From Hordeum vulgare subsp. vulgare (lineage: Eukaryota; Streptophyta; Magnoliopsida; Poales; Poaceae), in NCBI RefSeq assembly GCF_904849725.1, contig NC_058521.1, forward strand, positions 338,132,638-338,196,637: a DNA stretch of 64,000 nt, read 5' to 3'. The notes under the pieces were generated by a model. The model was not told the DNA's origin and searched no databases. It was given only the letters and a program-made list of their open reading frames with translations. Made by a program: the position numbers and the translations under genes. Of the stretch, positions 33,105 to 45,600 are shown one piece after another (positions within the stretch are counted from its first letter, which is position 1; each line of letters starts with the position of its first letter).

Positions 33105-35497
33105 TGTCACATCCCTAACCCTTAAGCAAGATAGCATTGTGCTCATGTCTTCTTTGCATTAGCATCTAAGAAGTTTCAACAAAAACAACAAAGTGGCAAA
33201 GGAAAAACTCAAAACCCTAGACACCATTTCAATTAAAGGAAATCTGAAACTAGTTCAAAATCAATGAACCCAAAATGGCCTCAAGAAATGTTCAAACTTT
33301 CTGATAAATCATGAAAGTAAATGAGAATTGGAGAAAACTATTTTCTTGACACTTTAATCTTTTTGAATAAATGAAAAAGGCTACTGGTTTCAAGTTTTAA
33401 ATTTGAAATCAGAAACTATAAATTTCCAAAAATGTTGAAAACCTTGGAAATGGTTGGGGATATTATAACAAATATTTCAGGAGGTCTAAAATAGTTTTAC
33501 TTATTGTTTTGGAGCTGAATTAATTAGCAAAACAATAATTAGCAAAACAGAAAAACAAAAACAGAAAAAAATGGAAAAACCTTACCTCTCGCCTAAGCCT
33601 GGCCCGGCCCATCCTAGGCTCGTCCCCTCCCTCGCGCCAGTAGGCAGCTGGAGGTGGCCGCCGCCCCCTCCGGTGCGGCCACGCACCTGTGTGCCTGCCT
33701 GGCCGCCGCCTCGCGCTGGTGACGACGGGGATAAGCTCCCCAGGGCCTCCCCTATCCATTCCCCGCCTCGGTTCTCTTCCTCCTCCCGGATCTCCTCCTC
33801 CTCCTTGCTGCCGCCATTAGAGCCGAGCTCGAGCTCGAGCTGCCCGTGCCCCTAGCCATAGGATTCCCTCCCATAGCACGCCATTAGCTCCGCCTCGTCG
33901 CCCTGGTCATCTCTGTAGAAGCCGAAGCTTCCTCGAGCCCTGCAACGCCCGCAACGCCGTCGTCTTCCACCTCCGGCCGCCGGACCTCTCCCGTCGATTC
34001 GTCGCCCCTAGGCCTTCCCCGAGCTGTCTAAGCTCTGCTCTGCACTCCCCGTGAGCATGCGGTCGTTTCCCCTAAGTTTTTCCCGTCGATCCCCTCCTCT
34101 AGCTCTAGTTTCACCGGAGCCCGACGAGGACCGCCGCTGCCGCTCGTCGCCGGTGGCCCTCCGATGATCAGCTCGTCCTTCCGAGGGCACCAGCAGCTCT
34201 AGGTCGACGCGTAGATGATGTAGCAGCTAAGAACCGGGCGTAGATCCCTCTGATTCAAAGACCCCGATGACGCCCGAGCCTTGGCCGCCGCCAAGCTCGT
34301 CGCCGGCGTCATCTCCGGCCAGATCATCCCCGGCAAAGTGCAGAAATGAAGCTGCGGCAGATGTGTCGTTCCTCTGGTGCTCTCCGCGCAACATTTGGCC
34401 ACCTATGCGCCGTTTCCGAGCCCCTCCGCCGTGCTGGTGGTCGCCGGAGGCTCCCCGCCGGCGAGGACGACCTCGCCGCCGGTGGATATCCACGTGGCAA
34501 AGCTAACCCAGCAGCTCAGCACCTAATCACTCGCTGACAAGTGGGCCCAAGGCCAAGTCAAACCTCAGTTAGGGCTGGTCAGCGCGGGATTAGTCCCAGA
34601 GAGGCTGACCAGTGGGGCCCCCCTGTCAGGTTTGACCTGAACAGGTCGGCTGAGCTGCTGACGTCAGTCTGATGCAATAAATAGAATTTCCAGTATAAAA
34701 CTAATTCAGGAAATTGCTAAAAATTGTAAAAATCATAGAAATTAATTTGTAACTCCAATGAAAATAATTTATATATGAAAAAGTATCAGAAAAATTCAAG
34801 GATTCTGATTATGCAATTTTCAAGCATGTTTAAAAAAGTTACAGAACCCTAAATTGTGGAATAAGGAATAATTCAATTCTTATAATCACTTTTTAAATGG
34901 AATTTGCAAAAGTATTCAAATTTCATTATATATTTGCAAAAGTATTTAAATGGAATGTGTTCGGTAGGCAAAGGTTGTGTGTTGAACTTGAGTTGGTAAA
35001 GGTACCGGTGAAAGGATGTGTAGGAGTACATGGCGGGTTGTTTCATTGGAACCGTCCTTAGGAACTGAGTTCTGTGTATGTATACCAAGACTAGATACTA
35101 CCACATGGTGGGCCCTGAAATATGACCCTGCTCGGCCTATTAATCGCATAGTACCCGGTCCAGGAGTTGCAAGTAGTTTCTGGTGTTTATAGTAATGCTG
35201 GAGGCCGTGCATGGTGCTGACCTGAGAGGTGGGCCGTGATGCGGTAGGCAGTGGCACGGTGTACCAAGTGGCACCCGGATGGTGGGCTTGGGAACCCTGC
35301 GCACATCGTTTGAGGCCGTGGCGGAAACCTCGGCCGGACTTCCGTACGGGTTACTCTCAGATAGGCGATAAACCTGGACTAGGTACTAGTGTGGTTAACG
35401 GTCGTGGCCGACTCCCTCACCGGGCTTCCGCTTGAAGGTTGCCGAGGTGCATGACGTGCACATAGCGATAAGTGGCGAGAGCGTGTGTGACGAAGTA

Positions 35498-35558
35498 CAC
35501 CCCTGCAGGGTTATGATCTATTCGAATAGCCGTGTCCGCGGATATGGACTACTTGGAG
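35498..35558 (+). other. Shared LTR core block, 5' LTR of D
   Basis: CACCCCTGCAGGG, TATTCGAATAGCCGTGTCC and CTACTTGGAG, in the order and spacing of LTR A. Repeated at 45640-45700. Confidence 0.6.
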
Positions 35559-35831
35559 ACATATGTTGTTCATAGATAACTTCAATGGCTACTCATAAAA
35601 TTGTCAAGATAAGCGTGAGTGTCGTGGACGGCATTTCCGTATGGAGACGGAATGATTCCAAGATAGTGTATTGTTGTGGTGTTAGTGGACTCGTGTGCGA
35701 GAAATCAAGTTGTCAAAACTAATTTCAAAATGCAAGTTGTCTAGCCACGAGTCAAATGCTGGCTTCCCGCATGAAACCCCACAATACCTTTTGATACCTT
35801 GCATGAGTAGTTAGCCATCCTAAAGTGTTGC

Positions 35832-35928
35832 TGAGTACCTTCGTACTCATGTTTTCTTAATAAATGTTGCAGAGGTTGCTAATGACCCTAATGGAGGGTT
35901 CTTCGTAGACATCGACGACGACGAGTAG
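35832..35928 (+). other. Hairpin and acidic-tail frame in LTR D
   Basis: TGAGTAC (35832-35838), loop CTTC and GTACTCA (35843-35849) form a perfect 7-bp stem. After an acceptor-like TGTTGCAG, a frame ends FFVDIDDDE at TAG 35926-35928. The hairpin recurs at 45974-45991. The frame has no ATG of its own, so if used it would be as an exon. Confidence 0.4.
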
Positions 35929-36552
35929 CTGGTGTCCCAGCTACGATCTGACCCTACGTCGGCTCTGTAGTATAGTCAGGCCATGTGCCTTCTAGTTGCC
36001 CTGTCTGTACCCAGACAGTTTATAACTCTTCCGTTGGCTTGTATTTGTATGACTGCTATTATGGGTCGTGAGACCCTTAATGTGTAATATTATGTGTGTG
36101 GCTCTTCCGAGCCTCTTAAATAAAGGTTGTATGTTTATGGTTATGTTGTGATGCCATCGATGTATCTATACATATCGGTATGCCATGCGTACGTGTGTCG
36201 TACTTGATATGTATGGGGTTCGATTACCTAGTCGTGAACTTTAGTAGCACTCCTTACAAGGAAATGCCCCTTTTTGATCCAACGAGCCTTGGTAGTTCGC
36301 TACTGCTCCGGACACATTGGTTGACCGGCATGTGTCCTTCTTAGCTGTTGTGTCTGTCCCCTTTGGGGAAATGTCACGCGATGTAATGGAGTCCTTGTAG
36401 TCTGCTACGACTCGTCTACATTTGCTGATGACCGACACCTGCTTTGTTGGGCCATGTATGCATGTCCTTGTGTGGTACTGCCATTTTGATTTATGACTAG
36501 ACATGTCGATCCGGGTTCTTTGACATTGGATTGCTAGCGACACTATCACATA

Positions 36553-36592
36553 CGTGAGTCAAAAGACGCAAACGGTCCCGGCTAAGGTAAGG
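36553..36592 (+). other. Two candidate splice donors near the end of LTR D
   Basis: CGTGAGTC (36553-36560) resembles the site in LTR A. AAGGTAAGG (36584-36592) matches the donor consensus strongly. Both lie within ~130 bp of the LTR end. Confidence 0.35.
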
Positions 36593-36688
36593 CTGCAGCC
36601 GTGGAGTTAACCGTGCGTGAGACCACAAAGGGATTAGATGTGTTACAGGCTGGATTCCTATGGCTTAGGATCGGGGTCCCGACAGCGT

Positions 36689-36701
36689 TGGTATCAGAGC
36701 C
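36689..36701 (+). other. Primer binding site of element D
   Basis: TGGTATCAGAGCC begins 4 nt after the LTR end; initiator Met tRNA type. Confidence 0.9.
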
Positions 36702-37122
36702 TGACTGACTGTAGGATTACTAAGCCAAACTGGTCGAAGTTGAGTCTAGAATTGCTTTAGTTATATATAAGGGAATTGTTTGTGGAAGGGAACGTAAGAC
36801 TCTTGTTATCTTCTCAAGACATTCTATTCTGGTCATCCTCGTCTTTTCTGCGGGAATTAAGGACTAGGTTACTCATCTTCTCCTAGGCTCGTGTTTCTGA
36901 TCGGTAGATTATAGGACTACGGGTCGAGAGATATTAGGTTTCTTTTATTCCTAGGAAGCAGGAAGTAAGTTTGATGATCTGGGAGTTGAACTTGATAGTT
37001 GAGTGGTTACGCTATTCCATTTTTGGGTTGTCTCAAAATTTGTTTTTGAGCATTTACAGCCGTTATGCTGCCCAATTTTGCATTCGGAGCTCTAATGCTT
37101 TTGCATTACTCTCTATTTACAG
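36702..37122 (+). other. Leader of element D
   Basis: T-rich untranslated leader ending CTCTATTTACAG (AG at 37121-37122) directly before the orf0 ATG. Confidence 0.5.
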
Positions 37123-37896
37123 ATGCCTGGCCGTCCTTCTCGTCAGGTGGTACGTCTGACCAGGTGCATTGATGTACCGGGTCATACGACCATGCTGGTC
37201 AGGGTGATGTCGGTGTGCGGTTACCGCTGGTACCCCGAGTACACAGTGGAGGAACATTACCGAGACTTCAACCAGAGCCAGTACATCTGCACTGTTAGGG
37301 TATTTCCAGACTACCCTGGAGCTGAGAAGCCAATCCATTGGTCCTATGGGTTGGGGGTCACCATTGACATGGCAGTACAGGATGCTGCCTATTCAATGCT
37401 GACTATTATGAGAGCGAGACATGCACTGCTGCAGAATTCAGAGTTCTGCTATGTTCCGGCCTCTTAGTCTGGTGAAGAGGGATACCTCAGTGGAGTCTAT
37501 TTCGATTCTTCTATGGAGGATCCACTTCTGCAGTCCACTGTTGAGATGCTAGAGAACAGAGACAGGGATGCTCGTGCTCTCTGCATGGAGCTTTATGCTA
37601 CCTGTGCCCGTCTGTGGACAGCTTTGACGGAGCTGGCACCGGTAGTCCAGACAGGGTATGGAGAGATGGAGATGCTGAACCCCGTTAGAACCCATCTTTC
37701 GGCCCACGTTGACTGTCCAGCTATAGGAGGAGTCACACCTCTTCGGGGACCCCTCTTACCACCAGTCAGGGGACCAAGGCCACATCCGTGTCCTTATGGA
37801 TCCCAGGGATCTCAGGCTAGAGTGTTTCCTGATCCGCAGGTTGAGCTTCCAGGTCTTGGAGGTAATCTCTATGAGATGTTCTATGCGGATGCCTGA
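37123..37896 (+). pseudogene. orf0 of element D, one in-frame stop
   Basis: Homologue of the A orf0 at the same place, 257 codons with a single TAG at 37465-37467. The N-terminal part keeps GYRWYPEYTV, a TVRVF strand and GLGVTIDMAVQDAAY, the same alpha-beta-beta-beta-alpha layout as A. The part after the stop, in the same frame, keeps ELYATCARLWTALTEL. The two orf0 copies differ at many positions yet share these blocks, which suggests past selection on the protein. The function is unknown; the resemblance to a double-stranded-RNA-binding fold is by pattern only. Confidence 0.75.
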
Positions 37897-38238
37897 GCTG
37901 TGAGCGGAAGGATAGTATGGTAGTAGCCGTACGTTCACAGTCCTGCGTGACTTGTGAAGTATGGTAGTAATGTGAAATGAATTTCAGAGGCCTAGATAAA
38001 TAATGTATAGGAAGCTTGTAAGCCTCTGATGAGTAGTTCCACCATTTCAGTAGTTTGCTCTTCGAGTAAGTTTGTACTGAACTATGTAAGGGTGTGTATG
38101 AACCATGGTGTATATATAGCAGTTGCTTGTTACCATGTTGTTCGGATATTCATTTCCGCATTCCGTGTGTTCAGTACATTCTTAATCCATAGCTAGTATT
38201 GATATGATATTGGTCTAAGCTATGAGTTGTTTGTCAGG
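37897..38238 (+). other. orf0-gag spacer of element D with acceptor-like site
   Basis: Untranslated spacer ending TTGTTTGTCAGG (AG at 38236-38237) one base before the gag ATG, as in element A. The remaining spacer sequence is unlike that of A. Confidence 0.45.
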
Positions 38239-39567
38239 ATGGTGTTCACTAGGTTGAACCGTGCCCCTGCTCATGAGCAAGGTGAGGGTAGTCAAGCGTC
38301 GCAGGAAGACCTGCCTCACCCACCTTCTCTGGAAGAAGTGATGCTTGAGGCAGAAAGAAACAAAAGGGAGACCAACCGACTGCTAGCGCGTATTGAGCAG
38401 AATACGGCCCGACAGCCTAGGAATGCTGCAGTGTCCCTCAATGACTTTGTGAAGCTGAATCCTCCAAAGTTTCATCATTCCGTCGATCCCCTCGACGCTG
38501 ATGACTGGCTGTGCAGCATCTCACGCAAGATTCGCTTTGCGAATGTGTCTGAGGCCGACAAGGTGACCTTTGCGGCGTATTTCCTGGAGGGACCCGCCAA
38601 TCTGTGGTGGGAGAATTTTGAAGCTATGCGTCCTGCTGAACCAGTGGCCACATGGGCAGACTTCAGTGCATCTTTTCTTCTGCACCATATTCCAGAGGGC
38701 CTGATGGACAGAAAGAGAGAGGAGTTATGTGCCTTCACTCAGGGCAAGTTGTCTGTGGATGCCTATAGCCGCGAGTTCGGTAACCTCGCCCGCTATGCAA
38801 CAGAGGAGGTGTCTACTGACGCCAAGAAGCAAGCAAGATTCCGTAAGGGTCTAAGCCCTAAGCTCCGTCGAGACCTGCGCCTCCATGAGTGTGCAAGTTT
38901 TCAAGCCCTGGTCAACAAAGCGATCAGTGCCGAGACTGGTCATACTGACTTCGAGGCCACAAGGAGGCACTCCCGTGACTTTGGCTCATCTTCTAGTTCC
39001 GCTTTTCCAAAATGCAGGCTGTGGGTTCCAAACAGTTCTCTGCCGCCAAGATACACTCCGAGGCCATCCTACGTGGCGCCTCAGACGAATCAGGCCAACC
39101 CTCCAGCAAAAGCTTATGGTGGTCCAGCTAGCAATGTTGCACCACGTGCCAACCAGGTGATATGCTACAAGTGTGGAGAACCAGGGCATTATTCCCGTGA
39201 GTGTCCTCAGAATGTGGGTGCCAAGCAACCCGGAAAGTCCGTCGGGCAGGCCAAGTCGGGCAAAGCTTATTATGTGAAGCCAACTCCTGCACGTGGCCGT
39301 GTGAACTATGTGTCAGCAGAAGAAGCTGCAGAGGATCCCGACGTCATGCTGGGTACGCTTCTTGTTAATCATCACCCAGCGTCCGTTCTCTTTGACACTA
39401 GGTCTTCTCATTCCTTCATTTCGGAAAGTTATGCACAGTTGCATAACATGTCATTTTGTGATATGCCAATCCCATTGGTTGTCCAAACCCTTGGTAGTAA
39501 ATGGCAAACCTCTAGGATAACCTATGACAATGAAATTCTAATAGACAGGCTAGTTTTTCTAGCCTGA
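38239..39567 (+). pseudogene. gag-protease of element D, protease site altered
   Basis: Open from ATG 38239 for 442 codons to TGA 39565-39567. It carries the gag domain (DADDWL, PANLWWENF, then HIPEGLMDRKREE), a CCHC knuckle (CYKCGEPGHYSREC, near 39161-39202), and the protease start. The active site reads LFDTRSS where A has LFDTGAS, so the catalytic triad is changed from DTG to DTR. The TGA then separates protease from the rest of pol. A shorter N-terminus than A lacks the proline repeats and has a basic, coiled-coil-like stretch instead. Confidence 0.9.
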
Positions 39568-42500
39568 TTGATAGCATTGAAATCTTCGGATATTAATATC
39601 ATCTTGGGCATGGACTGGATGTCAGCTCACTATTCCAAGATTGATACTCATTCTAGAAATGTCCAACTTACCCATCCCTCGGGTGAGATAGTAAATGTCT
39701 CTACTCGAGTTGCCAAATGCCAACTCTATTCCCTAAATGCCAACCCTCTTCCGGAACTTGAAGACATTCTGGTAGTCCGTGACTTCCCGGATGTTTTTCC
39801 AGAGGAACTGCCAGGAATTCCACCTGACAGAGATGTAGAGTTTGTGATAGATCTTGTTCCGGGAACTGTTCCAATAGCCAGAAGACCTTATAAGATGGCA
39901 CCCCTAGAGCTAGCCGAACTTAAGAAGCAATTAGATGAGGCCTTGAACAAAGGTTTCATTCGTCCTAGCTCTTCTCCTTGGGCTTGTCCCGTCCTCTTCG
40001 TCAAGAAGAAAGACGGAACGGATCGGATGGTTGTAGATTACCGACTAGTTAACCTGGTCACCGTAAAGAACAAGTATCCGCTCCCCAGGATCAATGATCT
40101 GTACGATCAGCTCGCTGGATCCTCAGTCTTCTCCAAAATGGATTTGAGGTTGGGATACCATCAAATTAAGATTAAGAATGGGGACATTCCAAAAACGACC
40201 TTTGTTACTCGTTATGGCCAATATGAGTACACCGTTATGTCCTTCGGTTTAACCAATGCCCCAGCCACTTTCTCTCGGCTGATGAACTCAATCTTCATGG
40301 AGTATTTGGATAAATTTGTCGTGGTATACCTCGATGATATTCTCATCTACTCGAAGAATGAACAAGAACATGCCGAGCATCTAAGGCTGGTATTGATGAA
40401 ACTTCGAGAGCATCGCCTTTATGCCAAATTTTCAAAATGTGAATTCTAGTTACTAGAAGTGACCTATCTAGGCCACGTAATCTCTGGTAAGGGTATTGCT
40501 GTCAATTCCGAGAGAGTTCAAGCTGTCCCTGATTGGACTCAAGCTGAATCGGTTAAGCAAGTTAGGAGTTTTCTTGGTCTAGCGAGCTATTGTCGCCGCT
40601 TCGTCGAGAATTTCTCCAAGGTTGCAAAGCCTCTAACTGAACTCCTCAAGAAGGATAAAAAGTTCGAGTGGACACCATAGTGTGAGCATAGTTTTCAGGA
40701 ACTGAAAAGACGCCTGACTTCCGCACCTGTGTTGCTACCACCAGATTTTTCTAAGGACTTTGTTATCTATTGCGACATCTCGCGACAAGGGTTAGGTTGC
40801 ATTCTCATGCAAGATCGTCATGTGATCGCATACGCATCTCGACAGTTGCGTCCACATGAGGATAATTATCCCACACATGACCTTGAGCTTGGAGCTGTGG
40901 TCCATGCACTAAAAACCTGGCGACATTACCTTTTGGGTAATCGTTGCGAAATATTCACTGATCACCAAAGTCTGAAATATATCTTCACCCAGCCGGATTT
41001 GAATCTCAGGCAAAGACGGTGGGTTGAGTTGATCTCGGATTACGACTTAGGGATAACTTACACCCCGGGGAAGGCCAATGTTATGGCCGATGCACTAAGT
41101 CGTAAATCTTATTGTAACAATTTGATGCTACAACAAGGTCAACCACATCTCCATGAGGACTTTCGGAAGTTGAATCTTCATATTGTTCCTCAAGGACTCC
41201 TTTCTACCCTGGTGGAGAAGCCTACTCTTAAGGATCAAATTATAGCTGGCCAAAAGCGTGACAAGGGTATATCACGGATCAAGGAGAATATTTTCCATGA
41301 ATGATCAAGGTGTTGTGTTCTTCCAGAATCGTTTAGTGGTTCCTAAGAACCCACATCTAAGGCAGCTAATCCTTAAGGAGGCTCATGATTCTCCTCTCAC
41401 CATTCATCCCGGTAGTACTAAGATGTATCATGACCTACGCCAGAGGTTCTGGTGGACTAGGATGAAGAGAGAAATTGCTGAGTTCGCTGCTAACTGCGAC
41501 GTTTGTCGTCGAGTTAAGGCAGAACATCAAAGGCCTGCTGGCACCCTTCAGCCTCTAGCTATTCCTGAATGGAAATGGGATAAAGTTAGCATGGATTTCA
41601 TTACCGGATTTCCCAAGACCAAGAAAGTAAATAATGCTATCTTTGTGGTCATTGACCGTCTTTCCAAAGTGGCTCATTTTCTTCCTGTTCGTCAGAGTAT
41701 AACAGCTAGCCAGCTAGCAGAGTTATATATCTCTCGAATAGCGTCTCTTCATGGTGTTCCCCTGGAAATTAACTCGGACCGTGGAAGTATCTTTACTTCT
41801 CGCTTCTGGGAAAGTTTTCAGAATGCCACGGGGACTCACTTATCTTTTAGCACTGCTTTCCATCCTCAATCAAGTGGTCAAGTAGAAAGACTGAATCAAA
41901 TCCTAGAAGATATGCAACGCGCTTGCGTTATTTCGTTCGGTATGAATTGGGAGAAGTGCCTTCCATTCGCCGAATTCGCTTATAACAATAGTTATCAATC
42001 AAGCTTGGGCGAAGCCCCTTTTAGAGTTCTCTATGGACGAAGATGTCGAACCCCTCTTAATTGGTCAGAAACCGGAGAGAGGCAACTCTTTGGCCCGGAC
42101 ATGATCCAGGATGCAGAAGAGCAGGTTCGCATTATTCGTGAAAAGTTGAAAACAGCCCAGTCTCGTCAAAAGAGCCAATATGATCGTCATCATAAGGCTG
42201 TGATCTTTGAAGTTTACGAGAAGGCTTACCTTCGGGTTACACCTTTGAAGGGTACCCATCGATTCGGAATCAAGGGAAAATTGACTCCTCGTTACATTGG
42301 TCCTTTTCGCATTCTTGCCAAATGAGGAGAAGTTGCCTACCAGTTGGAACTTCCTCTGCATATTTCCAAGGTTCATGATATTTTCCATGTCTCGCAACTC
42401 AGCCGTTGCTTCTCGGATCCTATCCGTGAAGTGGACCACGAAACGCTTGATCTCCAAGATAACCTTTCATACCGAGAATACCCCGTGCGTATTCTTGATC

Positions 42501-42688
42501 AAGCTGAGCGTACCACTCGACGTCGAAACCTCAAGTTTCTCAAAGTTCAATGGTCAAATCATTCTGAAAAGGAGGCAACTTGGGAAAGAGAGGATCGTCT
42601 CCGACTTGAGTATCCTGCGTTATTCCCGACGACTTCTAAATCTCGGGACGAGATTCTTTTGAGTGGGGGTGAGTTGTCACATCCCTAA
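39568..42688 (+). pseudogene. pol of element D: RT, RNase H, integrase, chromodomain, broken
   Basis: It continues the gag frame after TGA 39565-39567. Further stops are TAG 40447-40449, TAG 40678-40680 and, after a frameshift between 41258 and 41304, TGA 42323-42325. RT shows YLDDIL (near 40330), RNase H YCDIS and TDHQSLKY, integrase the HHCC finger, SMDF, NSDRGS and GQVERLNQ, then YIGPF. The chromodomain keeps [18 protein letters not shown] and ATWERE. The first and last stops look like CGA to TGA and one TAG like TGG to TAG, the changes expected from deamination of methylated cytosine. The final frame runs 14 nt into the 3' LTR. Confidence 0.92.
42639..42673 (+). other. Post-pol hairpin and polypurine tract of element D
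   Basis: AATCTCG (42639-42645), loop GGA and CGAGATT (42649-42655) form a 7-bp stem, then GAGTGGGGGTGAG (42661-42673) abuts the 3' LTR. Confidence 0.75.
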
Positions 42689-45600
42689 CCCTTAAGCAAG
42701 ATAGCATTGTGCTCATGTCTTCTTTGCATTAGCATCTAAGAAGTTTCAACAAAAACAACAAAGTGGCAAAGGAAAAACTCAAAACCCTAGCCACCAATTC
42801 AATTAAAGGAAATCTCAAACTAGTTCAAAATCAATGAACCCAAAATGGCCTCAAGAAATGTTCAAACTTTCTGATAAATCATGAAAGTAAATGAGAATTG
42901 GAGAAAACTATTTTCTTGACACTTTAAGCTTTTTGAATAAATGAAAAAGGCTACTGGTTTCAAGTTTTAAATTTGAAATCAGAAACTATAAATTTCAAAA
43001 AATGTTGAAAACCTTAGAAATGGTTGGGGATATTATAACAAATATTTCACGAGGTCTAATATAGTTTTACTTATTGTTTTGGAGCTGAATTAATTAGCAA
43101 AACATAAAAACAAAAACAGAAAAAAATGGAAAAACCTTACCTGTCGCCTAAGCCTGGCCCGGCCCATCCCTGGCTCGTCCCCTCCCTCGTGCCAGTAGGC
43201 AGCAGGAGGTGGCCGCCGCCCCCTCCGGCGCGGCCACGCACCTGCGTGCCTGCCTGGCCGCCGCCTCACGCTGGTGACGACGGGGATAAGCTCCCCAGGG
43301 CCTCCCCTATCCATTCCCCGCCTCGGTTCTCTTCCTCCTCTCGGATCTCCTCCTCCTCCTTGCTGCCGCCATTAGAGCCGAGCTCGAGCTCGAGCTGCCC
43401 GTGCCCCTAGCCATAGGATTCCCTCCCAGAGCACGCCATTAGCTCCGCCTCGTCGCCCTGGTCATCTCTGCAGAAGCCGAAGCTTCCTCGAGCCCTGCAA
43501 CGCCCGTAACGCCGTCATCTTCCACCTCCGGCCGCCGAACCTCTCCCGTCGATTCGTCGCTCCCAGGCCTTGCCCGAGCCGTCTAAGCTCTGCTCTGCAC
43601 TCCCCGTGAGCATGCGGTCATTTCCCCTAAGTTTTTCCCATCGATCCCCTCCTCTAGCTCTAGTTTCACCGGAGCCCGACGAGGACCGCCGCTGCCGCTC
43701 ATCGCCGGTGGCCCTCCGATGATCAGCTCGTCCTTCCGAGGGCACCAGCAGCTCTAGGTCGACACGTAGATGCTGTAGCAGCTAAGAACCGAGCGTAGAT
43801 CCCTCTGATTCAAAGACCCCGATGACGCCCGAGCCTTGGCCGCCGCCAAGTTCGTCGCCGGCGTCATCTCCTGCCAGATCAGGTCTGGCTAAGTGCAGAA
43901 ATGAAGCTGCGGGAGACGTGTCGTTCCTCTGGTGCTCTCCGCGCAGCATTTGGCCCCCTGTGCGCCGTTTCCGAGCCCCTCCACCGTGCTGGTGGTTGCC
44001 GGAGGCTCCCCGCCGACGAGGACGACCTCGGCGCCGGTGGATGTCGACGTGGCAAAGCTAAGCCAGTAGCTCAGCACCTAATCACTCGCTGACCAGTGGG
44101 CCCAAGGCCACGTCAAACCTCAGTTAGGGCTGGTCAGCTTGGGATTAGTCCCAGAGAGGCTGACCAGTGGGGCCCCCCTGTCAGGTTTGACCTGAACAGG
44201 TCGGCTGACCCGCTGACGTCAGTCTGATGCAATAAATAGGATTTCCAGTATAAAACTAATTCAGGGAATTGCTAAAAATTGTAAAAATCATAGAAATTAA
44301 TCTGTAACTCCAATGAAAATAATTTATATATGAAGAAGTATCAGAAAAATTCAAGGATTCTGATTATGCTATTTTCAACCATGTTTAAAAAAGTTACAGA
44401 ACCCTAAATTGTGGAATAAGGAATAATTCAATTCTTATAATCACTTTTTAAATGGAATTTGCAAAATTATTCAAATTTCATTATATATACAATGTTCACC
44501 ACTGTCCTAATTACAAATCAGTACCCTAACATGACATTTCATGCATGTTAACATCAAGTTGATCTGAGCATCAGGTCGAATCAATTAAACCGGTATCCGA
44601 GAATACCCCGTTTGAATTGCTATTCGAATGTGATTGAAATCACCTCTAAACCTAATACATGTTGAAAATAATAACTTATCACCTTGCATTCTCATGCCAT
44701 GCTCATGCATCATTTTGAGTGCATATGATTGTTATTGAATGTTGCCATTCATTTCGGTAGGCTCCGCACCCCCGGATTCCACCGAATATCCGTCTGACGG
44801 ATATCATTCCTCCTCTGAGCAACAAGGCAAGCAACCCTTTTGATCATCCCGATAATTCCCATGTTCTTGCTCCTGCACCTATTTATTGCATTTAAGATCA
44901 AATGCTTCAACTGCTTTTGCCACGATAGTTGAACCCACTTCCTTTGCATGACTTAACCTTGTCACCGTAAATAGCCAAACCTTGCAACCTAGCATACCTG
45001 GTAGTTGTTTGAGCTATGATGTGCCTTATCCTGTTATGCATGCTATGCTTAGAATTGTGTATGGTCTGTCATCTGGGAGATGAACAGAAATGTGGAATGT
45101 GTTCGGTAGGCAAAGGTTGTATGTTGAACTTGAGTTGGTAAAGGTACCGGTGAAAGGCTGTGTAGGAGTACATGGCGGGTTGTTTCATTGGAACCGTCCT
45201 TAGGAACTGAGTTCCGTGTATGTATTCCAAGACTAGATACTACCACATGCTGGGCCCTGAAATATGACCCCGCTCGGCCTATTAATCGCGTAGTACCCGG
45301 TCCAGGAGTTGCAAGTAGTTTCTGGTGTTTATAGTAATGCTGGAGGCCGTGCATGGTGCTGACCTGAGAGGTGGGCCGTGATGCGGTAGGCAGTGGCACG
45401 GTGTACCAAGTGGCACCCGGATGGTGGGCTTGGGAACCCTGCGCACATCGTTTGAGGCCGTGGCGGAAACCTCGGCCGGACTTCCGTACGGGTTACTCTC
45501 AGATAGGCGATAAACCTGGACTAGGTACTAGTGTGGTTAACGGTCGTGGCCGACTCCCTCGCTGGGCTTCCGCTTGAAGGTTGCCGAGGTGCATGACGTG

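Larger units (their letters stand above)
33105..36684 (+). repeat. 5' LTR of element D, internally deleted
   Basis: It starts TGTCACATCC and ends GGGGTCCCGACA. It matches 42675-46826 throughout, except that about 604 bp (44489-45092 of the 3' copy) are replaced by a ~19-bp filler at 34934-34952. It has an AT-rich start, a GC-rich block (33590-34500), the core block at 35498-35558 and a hairpin at 35832-35849. Confidence 0.95.
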
